A DNA stretch of 64,000 nucleotides from Pelagibacteraceae bacterium AG-422-N09 (GTDB taxonomy: Bacteria > Pseudomonadota > Alphaproteobacteria > Pelagibacterales > AG-422-B15). The translations under genes and the position numbers were made by a program. How positions within the stretch are numbered: the first letter of the stretch is position 1; the number at the start of each line of letters is the position of its first letter. The notes below the pieces were generated by a model. That model saw nothing but the letters and a program-made list of their open reading frames with translations. It was not told the DNA's origin and made no database searches. Location of the stretch: NCBI GenBank assembly GCA_003213515.1, contig QCMV01000005.1, positions 30,451 through 94,450 on the forward strand, given 5' to 3'. This document shows, in pieces, positions 41,501-53,423 of the stretch.

Positions 41501-42093
41501 TGAGCGAGCAAATTGAAATGGCAAAAGCTGCCATTGAAAAAAACTGTAAATTGAATGATATAGATGTAAATTTAGGACAGTTACAACTATCGGTTGATCC
41601 AGCGAATTTAATACTGGTTATTGATTTTGTTAAGAATGATCCAAGCTGTGAATTTAAGCAAATTACAGATATTGCTGGAGTGGATTTCCCAGAAAATGAA
41701 AAAAGATTTGAAGTTATTTATCATTTTTTGAGTTTTAGGTTCAATTTACGGTTAAGAGTAAAAACCCAGATAAGTGAAGAGGAGTCCTTGCCCAGCATAA
41801 CATCAATCTTTCCTGCAGCTAATTGGTTTGAGAGAGAAGCATTTGACATGTATGGAATAACTTTCACGGATCATCCTGATTTAAGAAGAATTTTAACTGA
41901 TTACGGTTTTGAGGGATATCCTCTACGTAAAGACTTTCCATTAACAGGTAATGTCGAAATCAGATATGACGAAATTGATAAAAAAATAGTTCACGAGCCT
42001 GTTAAGCTACAGCAAGATTTTAGAAATTTTGACATTCAAAGTCCCTGGGAAGGAACAAAGTATTTAGATAAGGAAGCAAAAGAAAGTGAGTAA
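41500..42093 (+). CDS. nuoC: NADH-quinone oxidoreductase subunit C
   Basis: [47 protein letters not shown] overlaps nuoB stop. Confidence 0.96.
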   Translation: MSEQIEMAKAAIEKNCKLNDIDVNLGQLQLSVDPANLILVIDFVKNDPSCEFKQITDIAGVDFPENEKRFEVIYHFLSFRFNLRLRVKTQISEEESLPSITSIFPAANWFEREAFDMYGITFTDHPDLRRILTDYGFEGYPLRKDFPLTGNVEIRYDEIDKKIVHEPVKLQQDFRNFDIQSPWEGTKYLDKEAKESE

Positions 42094-43258
42094 TAATAAA
42101 ACAGTAACTGTTAATTTTGGACCAGTACACCCCGCAGCACATGGCGTTTTGAGACTCATTCTTGATCTAGATGGTGAAATTGTAGAAAGGGCTGACCCGC
42201 ACATCGGGCTTTTACATAGGGGCACTGAAAAACTTATCGAACACAAAACTTATCTTCAAGCAATACCATATTTTGACAGACTGGATTATGTTGCACCCAT
42301 GAACCAGGAGCATGCTTTTGCATTAGCAATAGAAAAATTGCTAAACGTAGAAGTGCCTTTGAGAGGACAATATATTAGGGTTTTATTTGCCGAAATTGGG
42401 CGTCTCTTAAGCCACCTACTAAATGTTACCACTACAGCAATGGATGTTGGAGCTATGACACCAATCACATGGGGTTTTGATGAAAGAGAAAAGCTATTAG
42501 ATTTTTACGAGGAAGTATCTGGATCTAGATTTCATGCAGCCTATTTTCGAGCAGGTGGTGTTCATCAAGATTTACCAGACGGATTGACTGATAAGATATT
42601 TAATTTTTGTAATAATTTCCCAAAAGCAATTGATGATATTGAAAGCATGTTGACTGAAAATAGAATATTTAAACAACGAAATGTAAATATCGGTAAAGTA
42701 TCAAAGGAAGATGCTGTTGATCGTGGTTTTAGCGGATTCATATTAAGAGCATGCGGTGTACCATGGGATTTAAGAAAGTCCCAACCGTATGATTGTTACG
42801 ACAAACTTGAATTCAAAGTTCCAGTTGGTCAAAACGGTGATTGTTATGACCGTTATCTATGTCAGATTGAAGAAATGAGAGAAAGTACGAAAATCATGCT
42901 TCAATGTCTTGATCAGATGCCTAAAGGAGAAGTGATCAATAGAGATTCCAAAATTGCAGCGCCCAAAAGGGAAGATATGAAACAATCAATGGAAGCCATA
43001 ATCCACCATTTTAAATTTTTTACTGAAGGCTTTCATGTACCTGAAGGAGAAATTTATTCTGCCGTTGAGGCTCCTAAAGGTGAATTTGGGGTATATTTAA
43101 TTTCTGATGGAACCAGCAGACCTTATAGGTGTAAAATTAGAGCCCCTGGATTTGCTCACTTGCAGGCATTTGATTTGCTCTCAAAAGGCCATCTTCTAGC
43201 AGATGTCCCTGCAATTCTTGGATCAATTGCAATAGTTTTCGGTGAGGTTGATAGATGA
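42086..43258 (+). CDS. nuoD: NADH-quinone oxidoreductase subunit D
   Basis: [36 protein letters not shown]. Confidence 0.98.
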   Translation: MSNNKTVTVNFGPVHPAAHGVLRLILDLDGEIVERADPHIGLLHRGTEKLIEHKTYLQAIPYFDRLDYVAPMNQEHAFALAIEKLLNVEVPLRGQYIRVLFAEIGRLLSHLLNVTTTAMDVGAMTPITWGFDEREKLLDFYEEVSGSRFHAAYFRAGGVHQDLPDGLTDKIFNFCNNFPKAIDDIESMLTENRIFKQRNVNIGKVSKEDAVDRGFSGFILRACGVPWDLRKSQPYDCYDKLEFKVPVGQNGDCYDRYLCQIEEMRESTKIMLQCLDQMPKGEVINRDSKIAAPKREDMKQSMEAIIHHFKFFTEGFHVPEGEIYSAVEAPKGEFGVYLISDGTSRPYRCKIRAPGFAHLQAFDLLSKGHLLADVPAILGSIAIVFGEVDR

Positions 43259-43812
43259 GCAATCAAAAAAACGCCTTTGTGTTTAATAAGGAAAATGAAA
43301 TTAAGGCAAAAGAAATTCTTCTTAAATATCCAACTGATAGAAGGCAAAGTGCAATTATGCCTTTGCTTGATTTAGCGCAAAGACAAAATGAAAACTGGTT
43401 GAGCAGGGATATAGTTGAGTATGTAGCGGATTACTTAGAAATGCCTTTTATTAAGGCTTGGGAAGTAGTTACTTTTTATTCAATGTATTACACAAAATAT
43501 AACGGAAAATATTTAGTACAAGTTTGTGGAACAACACCTTGTTGGTTAAGGGGTTCAGATCAAGTTATAAAAGCGTGCAAAGAAGTTATTTCACCAGAAC
43601 CAAATACAGTCTCAAGCGATGGTTTATTTTCATGGATACAAGTTGAGTGTCTTGGTGCTTGTGTGAATGCTCCACTTGTTCAAATCAATGACGATTATTA
43701 TGAAGATTTGACTTACGATACAACGAAAAACGTTTTGCAATCTCTTATAGATGGCTCGCCACTGAGTATAGGTTCACAAAGTGGCCGTAAAAGTTCAAAG
43801 GCAGTGTCTTAA
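43255..43812 (+). CDS. nuoE: NADH-quinone oxidoreductase subunit E
   Basis: [31 protein letters not shown]. Confidence 0.97.
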   Translation: MSNQKNAFVFNKENEIKAKEILLKYPTDRRQSAIMPLLDLAQRQNENWLSRDIVEYVADYLEMPFIKAWEVVTFYSMYYTKYNGKYLVQVCGTTPCWLRGSDQVIKACKEVISPEPNTVSSDGLFSWIQVECLGACVNAPLVQINDDYYEDLTYDTTKNVLQSLIDGSPLSIGSQSGRKSSKAVS

Positions 43813-45080
43813 TGTTAAAAGAAAAAGATAAAATATTTACTAATTTATTTGGCGATGAGCCTTTTCATTTAAAAAATGCACAGGCAAGAGGTGATTGGGA
43901 TAATACAAAAGAACTTATTAAAAAAGGAAGAGAATGGATAATTGATGAGATGAAAAAATCTGAGTTAAGGGGAAGAGGAGGTGCAGGTTTCCCTACCGGA
44001 TTAAAATGGTCATTTATGCCTAAAGATTCAAAGCTTACTAATTACCTTGTTGTTAATGCAGATGAGTCTGAACCAGGTACCTGTAAAGATAGAGATATGA
44101 TACGAAATGAGCCTCATAAGCTTATTGAAGGATGTTTGTTAGCATCTTTTGCTATGAATGCTCATACTTGTTACATTTATATTCGCGGTGAATATTTTAA
44201 TGAAGCTGTTGTTCTTCAAAAAGCGATTGACGAAGCATACGACGCTGGGTTAATTGGGAAAAATGCTGCTAAGTCGGGTTGGGATTTCGATATATTTTTA
44301 CATCGAGGCGCAGGAGCATACATATGTGGTGAGGAGACAGCTCTACTTGAAAGCTTGGAGGGAAAAAAGGGCCAACCAAGACTCAAACCTCCTTTTCCGG
44401 CTAATAAAGGTCTATATGGATCGCCAACTACTGTAAATAATGTTGAAACCATAGCTGTTGTTCCAACGATTTTAAGAAGAGGTGGAGAATGGTTTTCATC
44501 TTTTGGTCGACCAAAAAATACAGGGACAAAAGTTTTTTGTATTTCTGGTCATGTTAACAATCCTTGCAATATAGAGGAAGAAATGAGCATTCCTCTTAGG
44601 GAGCTTGTAGAAAAGCATGCTGGAGGAGTAACTGGTGGATGGGATAATCTTAAAGCTGTAATTCCTGGAGGCTCATCTGTTCCACTTATACCAAAATCAA
44701 CTTGCGATACTGTCCTGATGGATTTCGATTCACTGTCTGCAGTCAAAAGTGGGTTAGGCACAGCCGCTGTAATCGTAATGGATAAAAGCACTGACCTCGT
44801 CAAAGCTATCTCTAAGCTATCTCACTTTTATAAACACGAAAGTTGCGGTCAATGCACGCCTTGTAGAGAAGGAACAGGGTGGATGTGGAGAATGATGGAA
44901 AAGATTGGAAACGGTCATGCAAGTTCAAATGATATTGATAAGTTACTTGATGTAACAAAGCAAATCGAAGGCCATACAATTTGCGCGCTTGGTGATGCTG
45001 CGGCATGGCCAATTCAAGGTTTGTTTAGGCATTTTAGAGATGAAATAGAAGAGCAACTTAAAAAGACTAAGGCTGCATAA
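43812..45080 (+). CDS. nuoF: NADH-quinone oxidoreductase subunit F
   Basis: [30 protein letters not shown]. Confidence 0.98.
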   Translation: MLKEKDKIFTNLFGDEPFHLKNAQARGDWDNTKELIKKGREWIIDEMKKSELRGRGGAGFPTGLKWSFMPKDSKLTNYLVVNADESEPGTCKDRDMIRNEPHKLIEGCLLASFAMNAHTCYIYIRGEYFNEAVVLQKAIDEAYDAGLIGKNAAKSGWDFDIFLHRGAGAYICGEETALLESLEGKKGQPRLKPPFPANKGLYGSPTTVNNVETIAVVPTILRRGGEWFSSFGRPKNTGTKVFCISGHVNNPCNIEEEMSIPLRELVEKHAGGVTGGWDNLKAVIPGGSSVPLIPKSTCDTVLMDFDSLSAVKSGLGTAAVIVMDKSTDLVKAISKLSHFYKHESCGQCTPCREGTGWMWRMMEKIGNGHASSNDIDKLLDVTKQIEGHTICALGDAAAWPIQGLFRHFRDEIEEQLKKTKAA

Positions 45081-47590
45081 TGGCAAAAGTAAAAATAAAT
45101 GGGTCCGAGATTGAAGTATCTGATGGCATGACGATACTGCAGGCATGTGAAGAGGCAGGAATTGAAATACCAAGATTTTGCTACCATGATCGTCTTTCAA
45201 TTGCAGGTAATTGTAGAATGTGCCTTGTTGATGTGGAAGGTTCGCCTAAACCAGTAGCATCGTGCGCGATGCCAATTAACGAAGGCATGTCAATTCATAC
45301 AAATACTCAGTCTGTAAAAAAAGCAAGAGAAGGTGTAATGGAGTTTTTGCTAATTAATCACCCACTAGATTGCCCAGTTTGTGATCAAGGCGGTGAGTGC
45401 GATCTACAAGATCAAACTATTGCTTTTGGTCCTGAAAATTCAAGGTTCGAAGAGAATAAAAGGGCAGTTGAAGAAAAGCATATGGGCCCATTGATTAAAA
45501 CTTATATGACTCGATGCATTCACTGCACAAGGTGTATCCGATTTGCAGATGAAGTAGCGGGAGTAAATCAATTAGGAGCAGTAAATCGCGGCGAAAATAT
45601 GGAAATAACAACTTATTTAGAAAAGACATTAGACTCCGAGCTATCGGCTAATATCGTTGATTTATGTCCGGTAGGTGCACTTACATCGAAACCATATCAA
45701 TTTGAAGCCAGACCTTGGGAATTAAAGAAGACAGAAACGATTGATGTTATGGATGCGGTAGGGTCGAATATTAGAGTTGATACTTACGGGTGGAAAGTAA
45801 AAAGAGTATTACCCGTGCTTAATGAAGATATTAATGAAGAGTGGATATCAGATAAAACAAGGTATGCATGCGATGGGCTTTTAAATCAACGTCTAGACAC
45901 ACCCTACATAAAAAAGAATAACAAATTAGAGCAAGTTTCATGGGGAGAAACTTTTTCTCAATTAAAAAAACTTGTTATGGACTCAGATCCTGATGAAATT
46001 GCGTTTTTAGTAGGTGATTTTATTGATTTAGAAACAAGCTACTTAATAAAAAAATTATCGGAAGATCTAAGTATCAAGGCAGTTGATGGAAGACAGGAAG
46101 GATGTAAAGTTCCATTCAACCATAGATCTCAGTTCTTATTTAATTCTAAAATTAAAGGCATTGATGAAACAGATTGCATTTTAATGATTGGAACGAACAC
46201 GCGCGAAGAAGCTGCAATTATTAATTCAAGAATAAGGAAAAGAGTTATTTCATCAAATATTCCAGTTGCACTGATTGGAAAAAATGTGGATCTTACATAT
46301 AAATACAATCACTTGGGCGATGATATAAATATCCTTATAGATCTTTTAAATGAAAAAAACTCATTTTATAAAAAGTTAATTAATGCCTCAAAGCCAATGA
46401 TTATTATTGGCCAGTCCGTGTTAAACCGTGATGACTCATTGCAGATTTACTCTCTACTTGAAACATTTACAGATAAATTCAATCTCATTCAGGAAGATTG
46501 GAATGGATTTAATGTATTACAGCTTGCCGCTGCAAGAGCAGGTATTCTTGAGATGGGTCTTATACAAAAAAATAAATCAGTCGATGATTTGGTTGCCGAT
46601 GCAGAAAAAGGTAAATTCAAATTAGTGTTTTCATTTGGTGCTGATGAAATCAGTTATGAAAATTTTTCTAATTGTAAAATAGTTTATATGGGCACACATG
46701 GAGATAGAGGCGCAAACGCCGCTGATTTTATATTGCCTTCAGCAGCATATACTGAAAAAGATGCAATTTTTATAAACACTGAAGGGAGAGTTCAATACGC
46801 AAATAAAGCAAGTTTTCCTCCAGGTGAAGCTAGGGAAGATTGGAAAATTATTAATCAATTCAGTGAAGTCCTTGAACTAAAGTGGTCGTTTTTAGAATTG
46901 TATGATGTAAGAGATGAGATGTTTGCCAAGTTTCCCCATCTTAAAGAAGACTTTAATGATCAAAATAATGGACTCGTTAAAATTATTGATAATAAAGCTA
47001 ATGAAGAAGTAGAAATCATTAATAAGGATACAAGATCAAGCCAAGAAAAAAAGAATGATACAATTAATGGTAACATCAAGAGCTTTGAGGAAAATTCGGC
47101 AAAAAAAATATTTAATACAGCTTGGGCTGATCTAAATGATCGTCAGAGAGAGTATCTGAGAAAATATAATTATCCTGAGACATGGTCAGAGTTTACAGAG
47201 CATTATGGCTTTAAAGTTGTTAATGATATAAAGAAGAAGAATAACGTCGTGTTGCTCTATGAGGATCAATACGCAAATAGTATAGGAAAAGCTTGGAATG
47301 ATCTTACTTATAATCAAAAGAAATGGGCTTATACTAAAAGAAATAAAAATAATTTAATTGGATTAGCAGATGACGCAAATTTTTCACCTGATGGAATTGT
47401 CGTTTTAAACGACAATCAAGAGGCATACTATGCTCAACCAAAAGAAATTAACTTTAAAATTAAAAACTTAAGTTTCAGTATTGAAGACTTTTATATAAAC
47501 GACTCAATTACAAGACATTCTAGTACGATGGCCGAATGCAGCCGAGCTAGAAGTGAAGTAAGGTCATCGGTAACGGAAAAGGCCTCATAA
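45080..47590 (+). CDS. nuoG: NADH-quinone oxidoreductase subunit G with lineage-specific insertion near C-terminus
   Basis: 2Fe-2S/4Fe-4S motifs ([24 protein letters not shown]); 836 aa; C-term [12 protein letters not shown]. Confidence 0.96.
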   Translation: MAKVKINGSEIEVSDGMTILQACEEAGIEIPRFCYHDRLSIAGNCRMCLVDVEGSPKPVASCAMPINEGMSIHTNTQSVKKAREGVMEFLLINHPLDCPVCDQGGECDLQDQTIAFGPENSRFEENKRAVEEKHMGPLIKTYMTRCIHCTRCIRFADEVAGVNQLGAVNRGENMEITTYLEKTLDSELSANIVDLCPVGALTSKPYQFEARPWELKKTETIDVMDAVGSNIRVDTYGWKVKRVLPVLNEDINEEWISDKTRYACDGLLNQRLDTPYIKKNNKLEQVSWGETFSQLKKLVMDSDPDEIAFLVGDFIDLETSYLIKKLSEDLSIKAVDGRQEGCKVPFNHRSQFLFNSKIKGIDETDCILMIGTNTREEAAIINSRIRKRVISSNIPVALIGKNVDLTYKYNHLGDDINILIDLLNEKNSFYKKLINASKPMIIIGQSVLNRDDSLQIYSLLETFTDKFNLIQEDWNGFNVLQLAAARAGILEMGLIQKNKSVDDLVADAEKGKFKLVFSFGADEISYENFSNCKIVYMGTHGDRGANAADFILPSAAYTEKDAIFINTEGRVQYANKASFPPGEAREDWKIINQFSEVLELKWSFLELYDVRDEMFAKFPHLKEDFNDQNNGLVKIIDNKANEEVEIINKDTRSSQEKKNDTINGNIKSFEENSAKKIFNTAWADLNDRQREYLRKYNYPETWSEFTEHYGFKVVNDIKKKNNVVLLYEDQYANSIGKAWNDLTYNQKKWAYTKRNKNNLIGLADDANFSPDGIVVLNDNQEAYYAQPKEINFKIKNLSFSIEDFYINDSITRHSSTMAECSRARSEVRSSVTEKAS

Positions 47591-48603
47591 TGATTAGCTT
47601 AGCTCAAACGTACTTTATCGAAGTAATGACCATTATTCTTTATTGCCTACTTATTTTTGTTCCCTTACTTCTAGGTGTTGTAATGGCGTTATATGCAGAT
47701 AGAAAAATATGGGCAGCAGTTCAAAAAAGGAGAGGCCCAAATGTGGTTGGTCCGTATGGTTTGTTCCAAGTTCCTGCTGATGGATTAAAATTTATTTTTA
47801 AAGAAATTATTTTACCCGACGGCTCTGACAAAACAGTTTTCCTAATTGCTCCCATTATTACTCTTGCTCTATCAATTACAGCCTGGGCAGTTGTACCAGT
47901 TCAGGCGGGCGTAGTATTGGCTAATATAAATGTAGGAATCTTATACATTTTTGCAATTAGCTCTCTTGGTGTCTATGGAATTCTGATGGCTGGATGGTCT
48001 TCAAACAGTAAGTATCCTTTTTTTGGCGCTCTAAGATCAGCTGCTCAAATGGTTTCTTACGAAGTTTCCATAGGTTTTGTAATAATAACTGTCTTGCTAT
48101 GTGTAGGCTCACTCAACTTGACTGAAATAGTAATGGCTCAAAAGACAATGTGGTTTTTCATACCTTTATTTCCAATGTTTATTGTTTTTTTTATATCCGC
48201 ACTAGCTGAAACGAACAGACCTCCATTTGATCTTCCTGAAGCAGAGTCTGAGTTAGTAGCTGGATATCAAACAGAGTATTCAGGAATGCCATTCGTTTTG
48301 TTTCTGTTTGGAGAATACATAAATATTTTATTAATGTGCGCAATGACCACTATCCTATTCCTTGGGGGGTGGTTGCCGCCAATTGATATTTATCCACTAA
48401 ATGCTGTTCCTGGATTTGTTTGGTTCTTATTGAAAGTAATTTTTGTTTTTTACTTATTTGCTATGGTTAAAGCATTTGTTCCAAGGTATCGATATGACCA
48501 ATTAATGCGACTTGGCTGGAAAGTTTTCTTGCCTTTATCACTTTTTGCAGTTGTAGCAACATCTTCGATATTGTTCTTTTTTAATCTAGCCCCAGGAATG
48601 TAA
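47590..48603 (+). CDS. nuoH: NADH-quinone oxidoreductase subunit H
   Basis: [15 protein letters not shown]-type motif, [29 protein letters not shown]. Confidence 0.98.
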   Translation: MISLAQTYFIEVMTIILYCLLIFVPLLLGVVMALYADRKIWAAVQKRRGPNVVGPYGLFQVPADGLKFIFKEIILPDGSDKTVFLIAPIITLALSITAWAVVPVQAGVVLANINVGILYIFAISSLGVYGILMAGWSSNSKYPFFGALRSAAQMVSYEVSIGFVIITVLLCVGSLNLTEIVMAQKTMWFFIPLFPMFIVFFISALAETNRPPFDLPEAESELVAGYQTEYSGMPFVLFLFGEYINILLMCAMTTILFLGGWLPPIDIYPLNAVPGFVWFLLKVIFVFYLFAMVKAFVPRYRYDQLMRLGWKVFLPLSLFAVVATSSILFFFNLAPGM

Positions 48604-49088
48604 TGAAAATAATTAATTTTTTAAAATCGTTCCTTCTTTTAGATTTTTTAAAAGCTTTCTATTTAGCTCAAAAATATTTTTTTAGAAAAAAAGCAACAAT
48701 CAATTATCCTTTTGAAAAAGGTAAATTAAGCCCTCGATTCAGAGGTGAGCATGCCTTGAGAAGATATCCGAGTGGTGAGGAAAGGTGTATAGGGTGTAAA
48801 TTGTGTGAAGCTGTATGTCCAGCTCAAGCGATAACAATTGAAACACAACCTCGCGATGATGGAACAAGAAGAACGCTTAGGTATGATATTGACATGGTTA
48901 AATGTATCTACTGCGGTTTATGTGAGGAGTCGTGTCCAGTTGATGCAATTGTACAGGGTCCAAATTTTGAATTTACAACTGAAACGAGAAAAGAACTTTA
49001 TTATACGAAAGAAAAATTGCTTGAAAACGGTGATAGATGGGAAACAGTTATTGCTGAGAACTTAGAAGCCGATGCAAAATATAGATAA
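48603..49088 (+). CDS. nuoI: NADH-quinone oxidoreductase subunit I
   Basis: [39 protein letters not shown]. Confidence 0.98.
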   Translation: MKIINFLKSFLLLDFLKAFYLAQKYFFRKKATINYPFEKGKLSPRFRGEHALRRYPSGEERCIGCKLCEAVCPAQAITIETQPRDDGTRRTLRYDIDMVKCIYCGLCEESCPVDAIVQGPNFEFTTETRKELYYTKEKLLENGDRWETVIAENLEADAKYR

Positions 49089-49703
49089 ATGACAGCTCAA
49101 TTATTAACATTCTATTTATTTTCAGGGGTTATTTTAATTTCTTCATTGATGGTTATTTCAACTAAAAACCCAGTCCATTCAGTATTGTTCTTAATTCTTT
49201 CATTTTTGAATGCCGCCGGCTTATTCGTTATTCTTCACGCCGAATTTTTGGCAATGATACTTATAATTGTTTATGTTGGTGCCGTTGCAGTACTTTTTTT
49301 ATTTGTTGTAATGATGTTAGATTTTAAAACATCAATCAATAAGGATAATATTTTACAATATATTCCGATAGGAATTTTGATTGGCGTAGTTTTTATTGCA
49401 GAGTTAATAATTGTATTAATTAATACAAAGTTTGACTTGTCAAATATTCAAGTGTTACCAAATCCTCTTTCAGATTTTACTGGTAAGTCTAATACAGAGG
49501 CAATTGGCTCAGTTTTGTACACAGACTACATTCTATATTTCCAACTTTCAGGTGTAATTCTGTTAGTTGCAATGATTGGTTCTATTGTATTAACTCTCCG
49601 CGAAAGAGAAGGCGTAAAGAGGCAAGTTGTTTCAGAGCAACTACAACGACAGGGCAAAATTGATTTAGTAGATGTAAAATCAGGAAAAGGTGTTGATATT
49701 TAA
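49089..49703 (+). CDS. nuoJ: NADH-quinone oxidoreductase subunit J
   Basis: Membrane protein with [19 protein letters not shown]. Confidence 0.96.
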   Translation: MTAQLLTFYLFSGVILISSLMVISTKNPVHSVLFLILSFLNAAGLFVILHAEFLAMILIIVYVGAVAVLFLFVVMMLDFKTSINKDNILQYIPIGILIGVVFIAELIIVLINTKFDLSNIQVLPNPLSDFTGKSNTEAIGSVLYTDYILYFQLSGVILLVAMIGSIVLTLREREGVKRQVVSEQLQRQGKIDLVDVKSGKGVDI

Positions 49704-50008
49704 TGATTGAATTAAATCAATTTTTAATTTTATCTGCTTTATTGTTTGCAATTGGCGTTATTGGCATTTTTTTAAACCGAAAAAATGTGATTATCATTTT
49801 AATGTCAATTGAAATCATTTTGCTCTCTGTAAATTTAAATCTTATTGCTTTTTCATATTTTTTAAATGATCTAACTGGGCAAATATTTTCTCTTTTTGTG
49901 CTTACTGTTGCTGCTGCTGAAGCTGCAATTGGACTTGCTATACTTGTAATTTATAACAGAAATGCTGGCAGTATAGAGATTGAGAAAATTAACGCCTTAA
50001 AGGGGTAA
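49703..50008 (+). CDS. nuoK: NADH-quinone oxidoreductase subunit K
   Basis: 101 aa; [34 protein letters not shown]. Confidence 0.97.
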   Translation: MIELNQFLILSALLFAIGVIGIFLNRKNVIIILMSIEIILLSVNLNLIAFSYFLNDLTGQIFSLFVLTVAAAEAAIGLAILVIYNRNAGSIEIEKINALKG

Positions 50009-50014
50009 TGTTAA

Positions 50015-51937
50015 ATGGCGCATAGTATAATTTTATTGCCCTTGATTGGGTTCTTGATTTCTTGTTCGTTATCATTTTTTAAGTCTAATAAATTTATTGA
50101 CCGAGCAGCGGAGATCATCACCTCATTATTTATTACTATTACAGCAATATTTTCGTTTTATATTTTTATTGATAATATTGGGGATCCATCGTTTGTATCA
50201 ATCAAACTATTTAACTGGATATCCTCTGGTTCATTCAACGCTGATTGGTCAATTTATCTAGATACAGCTACAAGAGTAATGCTTGTGGTAATTACAAGCG
50301 TATCAGCTTTAGTTCATATTTATTCAATTGGTTATATGTCTCATGATGATAGTAAGCCTCGTTTTATGGGTTACTTGTCATTATTCACATTTGCTATGTT
50401 GATGCTTGTTACTGCAGATAATTTTTTGCAACTTTTCTTTGGCTGGGAGGGTGTTGGACTTGCCTCTTATTTATTAATTGGGTTTTGGTATAAAAAACCA
50501 ACCGCAAATGCCGCTGCAATTAAAGCATTTATAGTAAATCGCATAGGTGATTTTGGATTAGCTTTAGGTATTTTTACAATATTTATTGTTTTTGGCAGCA
50601 TCGAATACCAGACAGTATTTAATAATGTCACATCTTTTAAAAACGTAAATTTCAATTTTTTAGGTATTGAACTACATGCACTGACTTTAATTTGTATTTT
50701 CTTATTTATTGGCGCTATGGGCAAGTCAGCTCAATTATTTCTTCATACATGGCTTCCAGATGCAATGGAAGGCCCTACACCAGTATCTGCATTAATACAT
50801 GCGGCAACAATGGTTACAGCTGGAGTATTTCTTGTAGTACGATGTTCACCTTTATTTGATTTGGCTCCTGTTGCTCTGGACTTTGTAGTTTTGATTGGTG
50901 CAAGTACTGCATTCTTTGCGGCTACCGTTGGACTGGTTCAAAATGATATCAAGCGTGTTATTGCATATTCAACTTGCAGTCAATTAGGCTACATGTTCGT
51001 TGCAGCTGGACTTGGAGCTTACGGTGCAGCAATGTTCCATTTATTTACACATGCATTTTTTAAAGCACTTCTATTTTTAGGAGCTGGATCAGTTATTCAT
51101 GCCGTTCATGAAGAACAGGATATGAGAAAAATGGGAGGTATAAGTAATTTTGTTCCAATAACTCAATTAATGATGATAATTGGAACAATTTCACTTATGG
51201 GTTTTCCATTCACCTCTGGCTATTACTCAAAAGATGCAATCATAGAAACAGCTTATTTATCTAATTCCAATTTCGCAGACTATGCATATATCTTACTTAC
51301 AGTCGGTGTTGTGATGACATCTTTCTATTCATGGAGGCTTATGTTTCTTGTTTTCAATGGAAAAACAAGAATGGCTGAAGAAGATCTTAGTAAAGTTCAT
51401 GAGTCTTCCTCAGTAATGTTAATTCCTCTAATAATTTTAGCAATTGGAGCTTTGTTTTTTGGATTTTTATTCAAAAGCTATTTTATCGGTTATTACAGCG
51501 ATGTATTTTGGAATGGCTCAATTGTCGTCCACCATGAAGATCACCATTCAATTCCTCTCTTAATATATTATTTGCCTGCAATTTTAGGCATAGTTGGATT
51601 TATTATCGCTTGGTTCATGTATATTCGAAAATCAGATATGGCTAAGAATATAGCCGAGTTAAATAAGCCGCTTTACAATTTTCTATTAAATAAATGGTAT
51701 TTCGACGAGTTATATAATTCTATTTTTGTAAAACCAGCTATGGTAATTGGCCAGATTTTTTGGAAGTTTATTGATGGTTTAATTATTGATGGTTACGGAC
51801 CTAACGGAATAGCTGCTTTAGTGAGCAGAATATCAATAAAAGCAAAGCAAGTTCAATCTGGATTTATTTACCATTATGCTTTTGCCATTTTAATTGGTCT
51901 TTCAATCATTATTACTTTCATAATTTTTAGGTTTTAA
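50015..51937 (+). CDS. nuoL: NADH-quinone oxidoreductase subunit L
   Basis: FFGWEGVGLASYLLIGFWY, THAFFKALLFLGAGSVIH. Confidence 0.98.
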   Translation: MAHSIILLPLIGFLISCSLSFFKSNKFIDRAAEIITSLFITITAIFSFYIFIDNIGDPSFVSIKLFNWISSGSFNADWSIYLDTATRVMLVVITSVSALVHIYSIGYMSHDDSKPRFMGYLSLFTFAMLMLVTADNFLQLFFGWEGVGLASYLLIGFWYKKPTANAAAIKAFIVNRIGDFGLALGIFTIFIVFGSIEYQTVFNNVTSFKNVNFNFLGIELHALTLICIFLFIGAMGKSAQLFLHTWLPDAMEGPTPVSALIHAATMVTAGVFLVVRCSPLFDLAPVALDFVVLIGASTAFFAATVGLVQNDIKRVIAYSTCSQLGYMFVAAGLGAYGAAMFHLFTHAFFKALLFLGAGSVIHAVHEEQDMRKMGGISNFVPITQLMMIIGTISLMGFPFTSGYYSKDAIIETAYLSNSNFADYAYILLTVGVVMTSFYSWRLMFLVFNGKTRMAEEDLSKVHESSSVMLIPLIILAIGALFFGFLFKSYFIGYYSDVFWNGSIVVHHEDHHSIPLLIYYLPAILGIVGFIIAWFMYIRKSDMAKNIAELNKPLYNFLLNKWYFDELYNSIFVKPAMVIGQIFWKFIDGLIIDGYGPNGIAALVSRISIKAKQVQSGFIYHYAFAILIGLSIIITFIIFRF

Positions 51938-51940
51938 AAA

Positions 51941-53422
51941 ATGAGTGAAATTCCAATCTTAAGTATTTTAATCTTTATACCGGTCGTTGGTATATTTTTT
52001 ATGTTATTGATAAGAAATAATGATGACCAAAGCTCGCAAAATTTAAAACACACCGCCTTATGGATCACTTTTTTAAATTTTATTATATCATTATCGTTAC
52101 TATTTTCATTTGACTTAAATAATCCAGATTTTCAATTTGTAGAAAAATACGCATGGATAGAAAGTGGTATCAGTTATCATTTAGGTATAGATGGAGTTTC
52201 AATTTTATTTGTAATACTGACAACAATGCTTGTACCTATATGCATACTTGCAAGCTATGAAAGCATTAAATTTTCTGTAAAAGAATATTTAATTTCATTT
52301 TTAGCTTTAGAAACATTTATGATTGGGGTTTTCTGCTCTCTTGATCTTGTCCTATTTTATCTTTTTTTTGAAGGAGGTTTAATTCCAATGTTCTTAATCA
52401 TTGGGATATGGGGTGGAGAAAGAAGGGTTTATTCAACTTTCAAATTTTTTCTTTATACACTTGCAGGTTCAGTATTTATGCTACTTGCAATAATTTATAT
52501 TTTCATTTCTACAGGCACAACTGATGTTGAAACACTCTTGGTGTATAATTTTACTACAAACGAACAATTAATATTGTGGATCGCATTTTTTACTTCATTC
52601 ATGGTTAAGATACCTATGTGGCCTTTTCACACTTGGCTACCAGATGCCCACGTAGAAGCACCAACAGCTGGATCGGTTATACTTGCGGGTGTTCTGTTAA
52701 AAATGGCTGGGTATGGCTTTATAAGATTTTCTATTGGTTTTTTTCCGGATGCATCAGAATTTTTTGCGCCATTTATATTTTCTCTTAGTGTTATAGCAAT
52801 AATAGTGACTTCTCTAATCGCATTAGTGCAAGAAGATATGAAAAAACTAATTGCTTATTCATCAGTTGCTCATATGGGATTTGTAACATTAGGAATATTT
52901 ACATTTACTGTTCAGGGAATAGAAGGTGGTATCATTCAAATGATAAGTCATGGCATTGTTTCTGCGGCATTATTTTTGTGTGTTGGCGTGGTATATGATC
53001 GTCTTCATACAAGAGAAATTGCAAGATATGGAGGCTTGGTTAGTAAAATGCCTTTTTATTCATTTTCATTTATGATTTTTATATTGGCCAGTCTTGGCTT
53101 GCCTGGAACAAGTGGTTTTGTTGGCGAGTTTTTAGTACTCCTTTCTATATTTACGGTAAATACATATTTTGCAATATTTGCGACTACAGGTGTCGTATTG
53201 GCAGCCACATATTCATTATGGCTTTATAGAAGAATAATATTTGGTGCTTTAATTAAAGATGATCTATCTGAAATGTTTGACTTAACAAGAAGAGAGATAA
53301 TTATTTTTCTTCCCTTAATTATCCTAACAGTATTCATTGGCTTATATCCTAAACCAATCATCAATATAATTGAACCTTCAACAGAAAAAATTGTAAATCA
53401 AATTAAAATGAAATTAGATTAA
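51941..53422 (+). CDS. nuoM: NADH-quinone oxidoreductase subunit M
   Basis: FFEGGLIPMFLIIGIWGG, PFHTWLPDAHVEAPTAGSV. Confidence 0.98.
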   Translation: MSEIPILSILIFIPVVGIFFMLLIRNNDDQSSQNLKHTALWITFLNFIISLSLLFSFDLNNPDFQFVEKYAWIESGISYHLGIDGVSILFVILTTMLVPICILASYESIKFSVKEYLISFLALETFMIGVFCSLDLVLFYLFFEGGLIPMFLIIGIWGGERRVYSTFKFFLYTLAGSVFMLLAIIYIFISTGTTDVETLLVYNFTTNEQLILWIAFFTSFMVKIPMWPFHTWLPDAHVEAPTAGSVILAGVLLKMAGYGFIRFSIGFFPDASEFFAPFIFSLSVIAIIVTSLIALVQEDMKKLIAYSSVAHMGFVTLGIFTFTVQGIEGGIIQMISHGIVSAALFLCVGVVYDRLHTREIARYGGLVSKMPFYSFSFMIFILASLGLPGTSGFVGEFLVLLSIFTVNTYFAIFATTGVVLAATYSLWLYRRIIFGALIKDDLSEMFDLTRREIIIFLPLIILTVFIGLYPKPIINIIEPSTEKIVNQIKMKLD

Positions 53423-53423
53423 A

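Noticed and set aside
44943-45200. Antisense ORFs over nuoF/nuoG and many other core genes (e.g. 17020-17247, 18286-18519, 18544-18792, 33547-33951, 56816-57121)
   Set aside because: Opposite strand of strongly conserved coding sequence, no recognisable domains; typical spurious ORFs.
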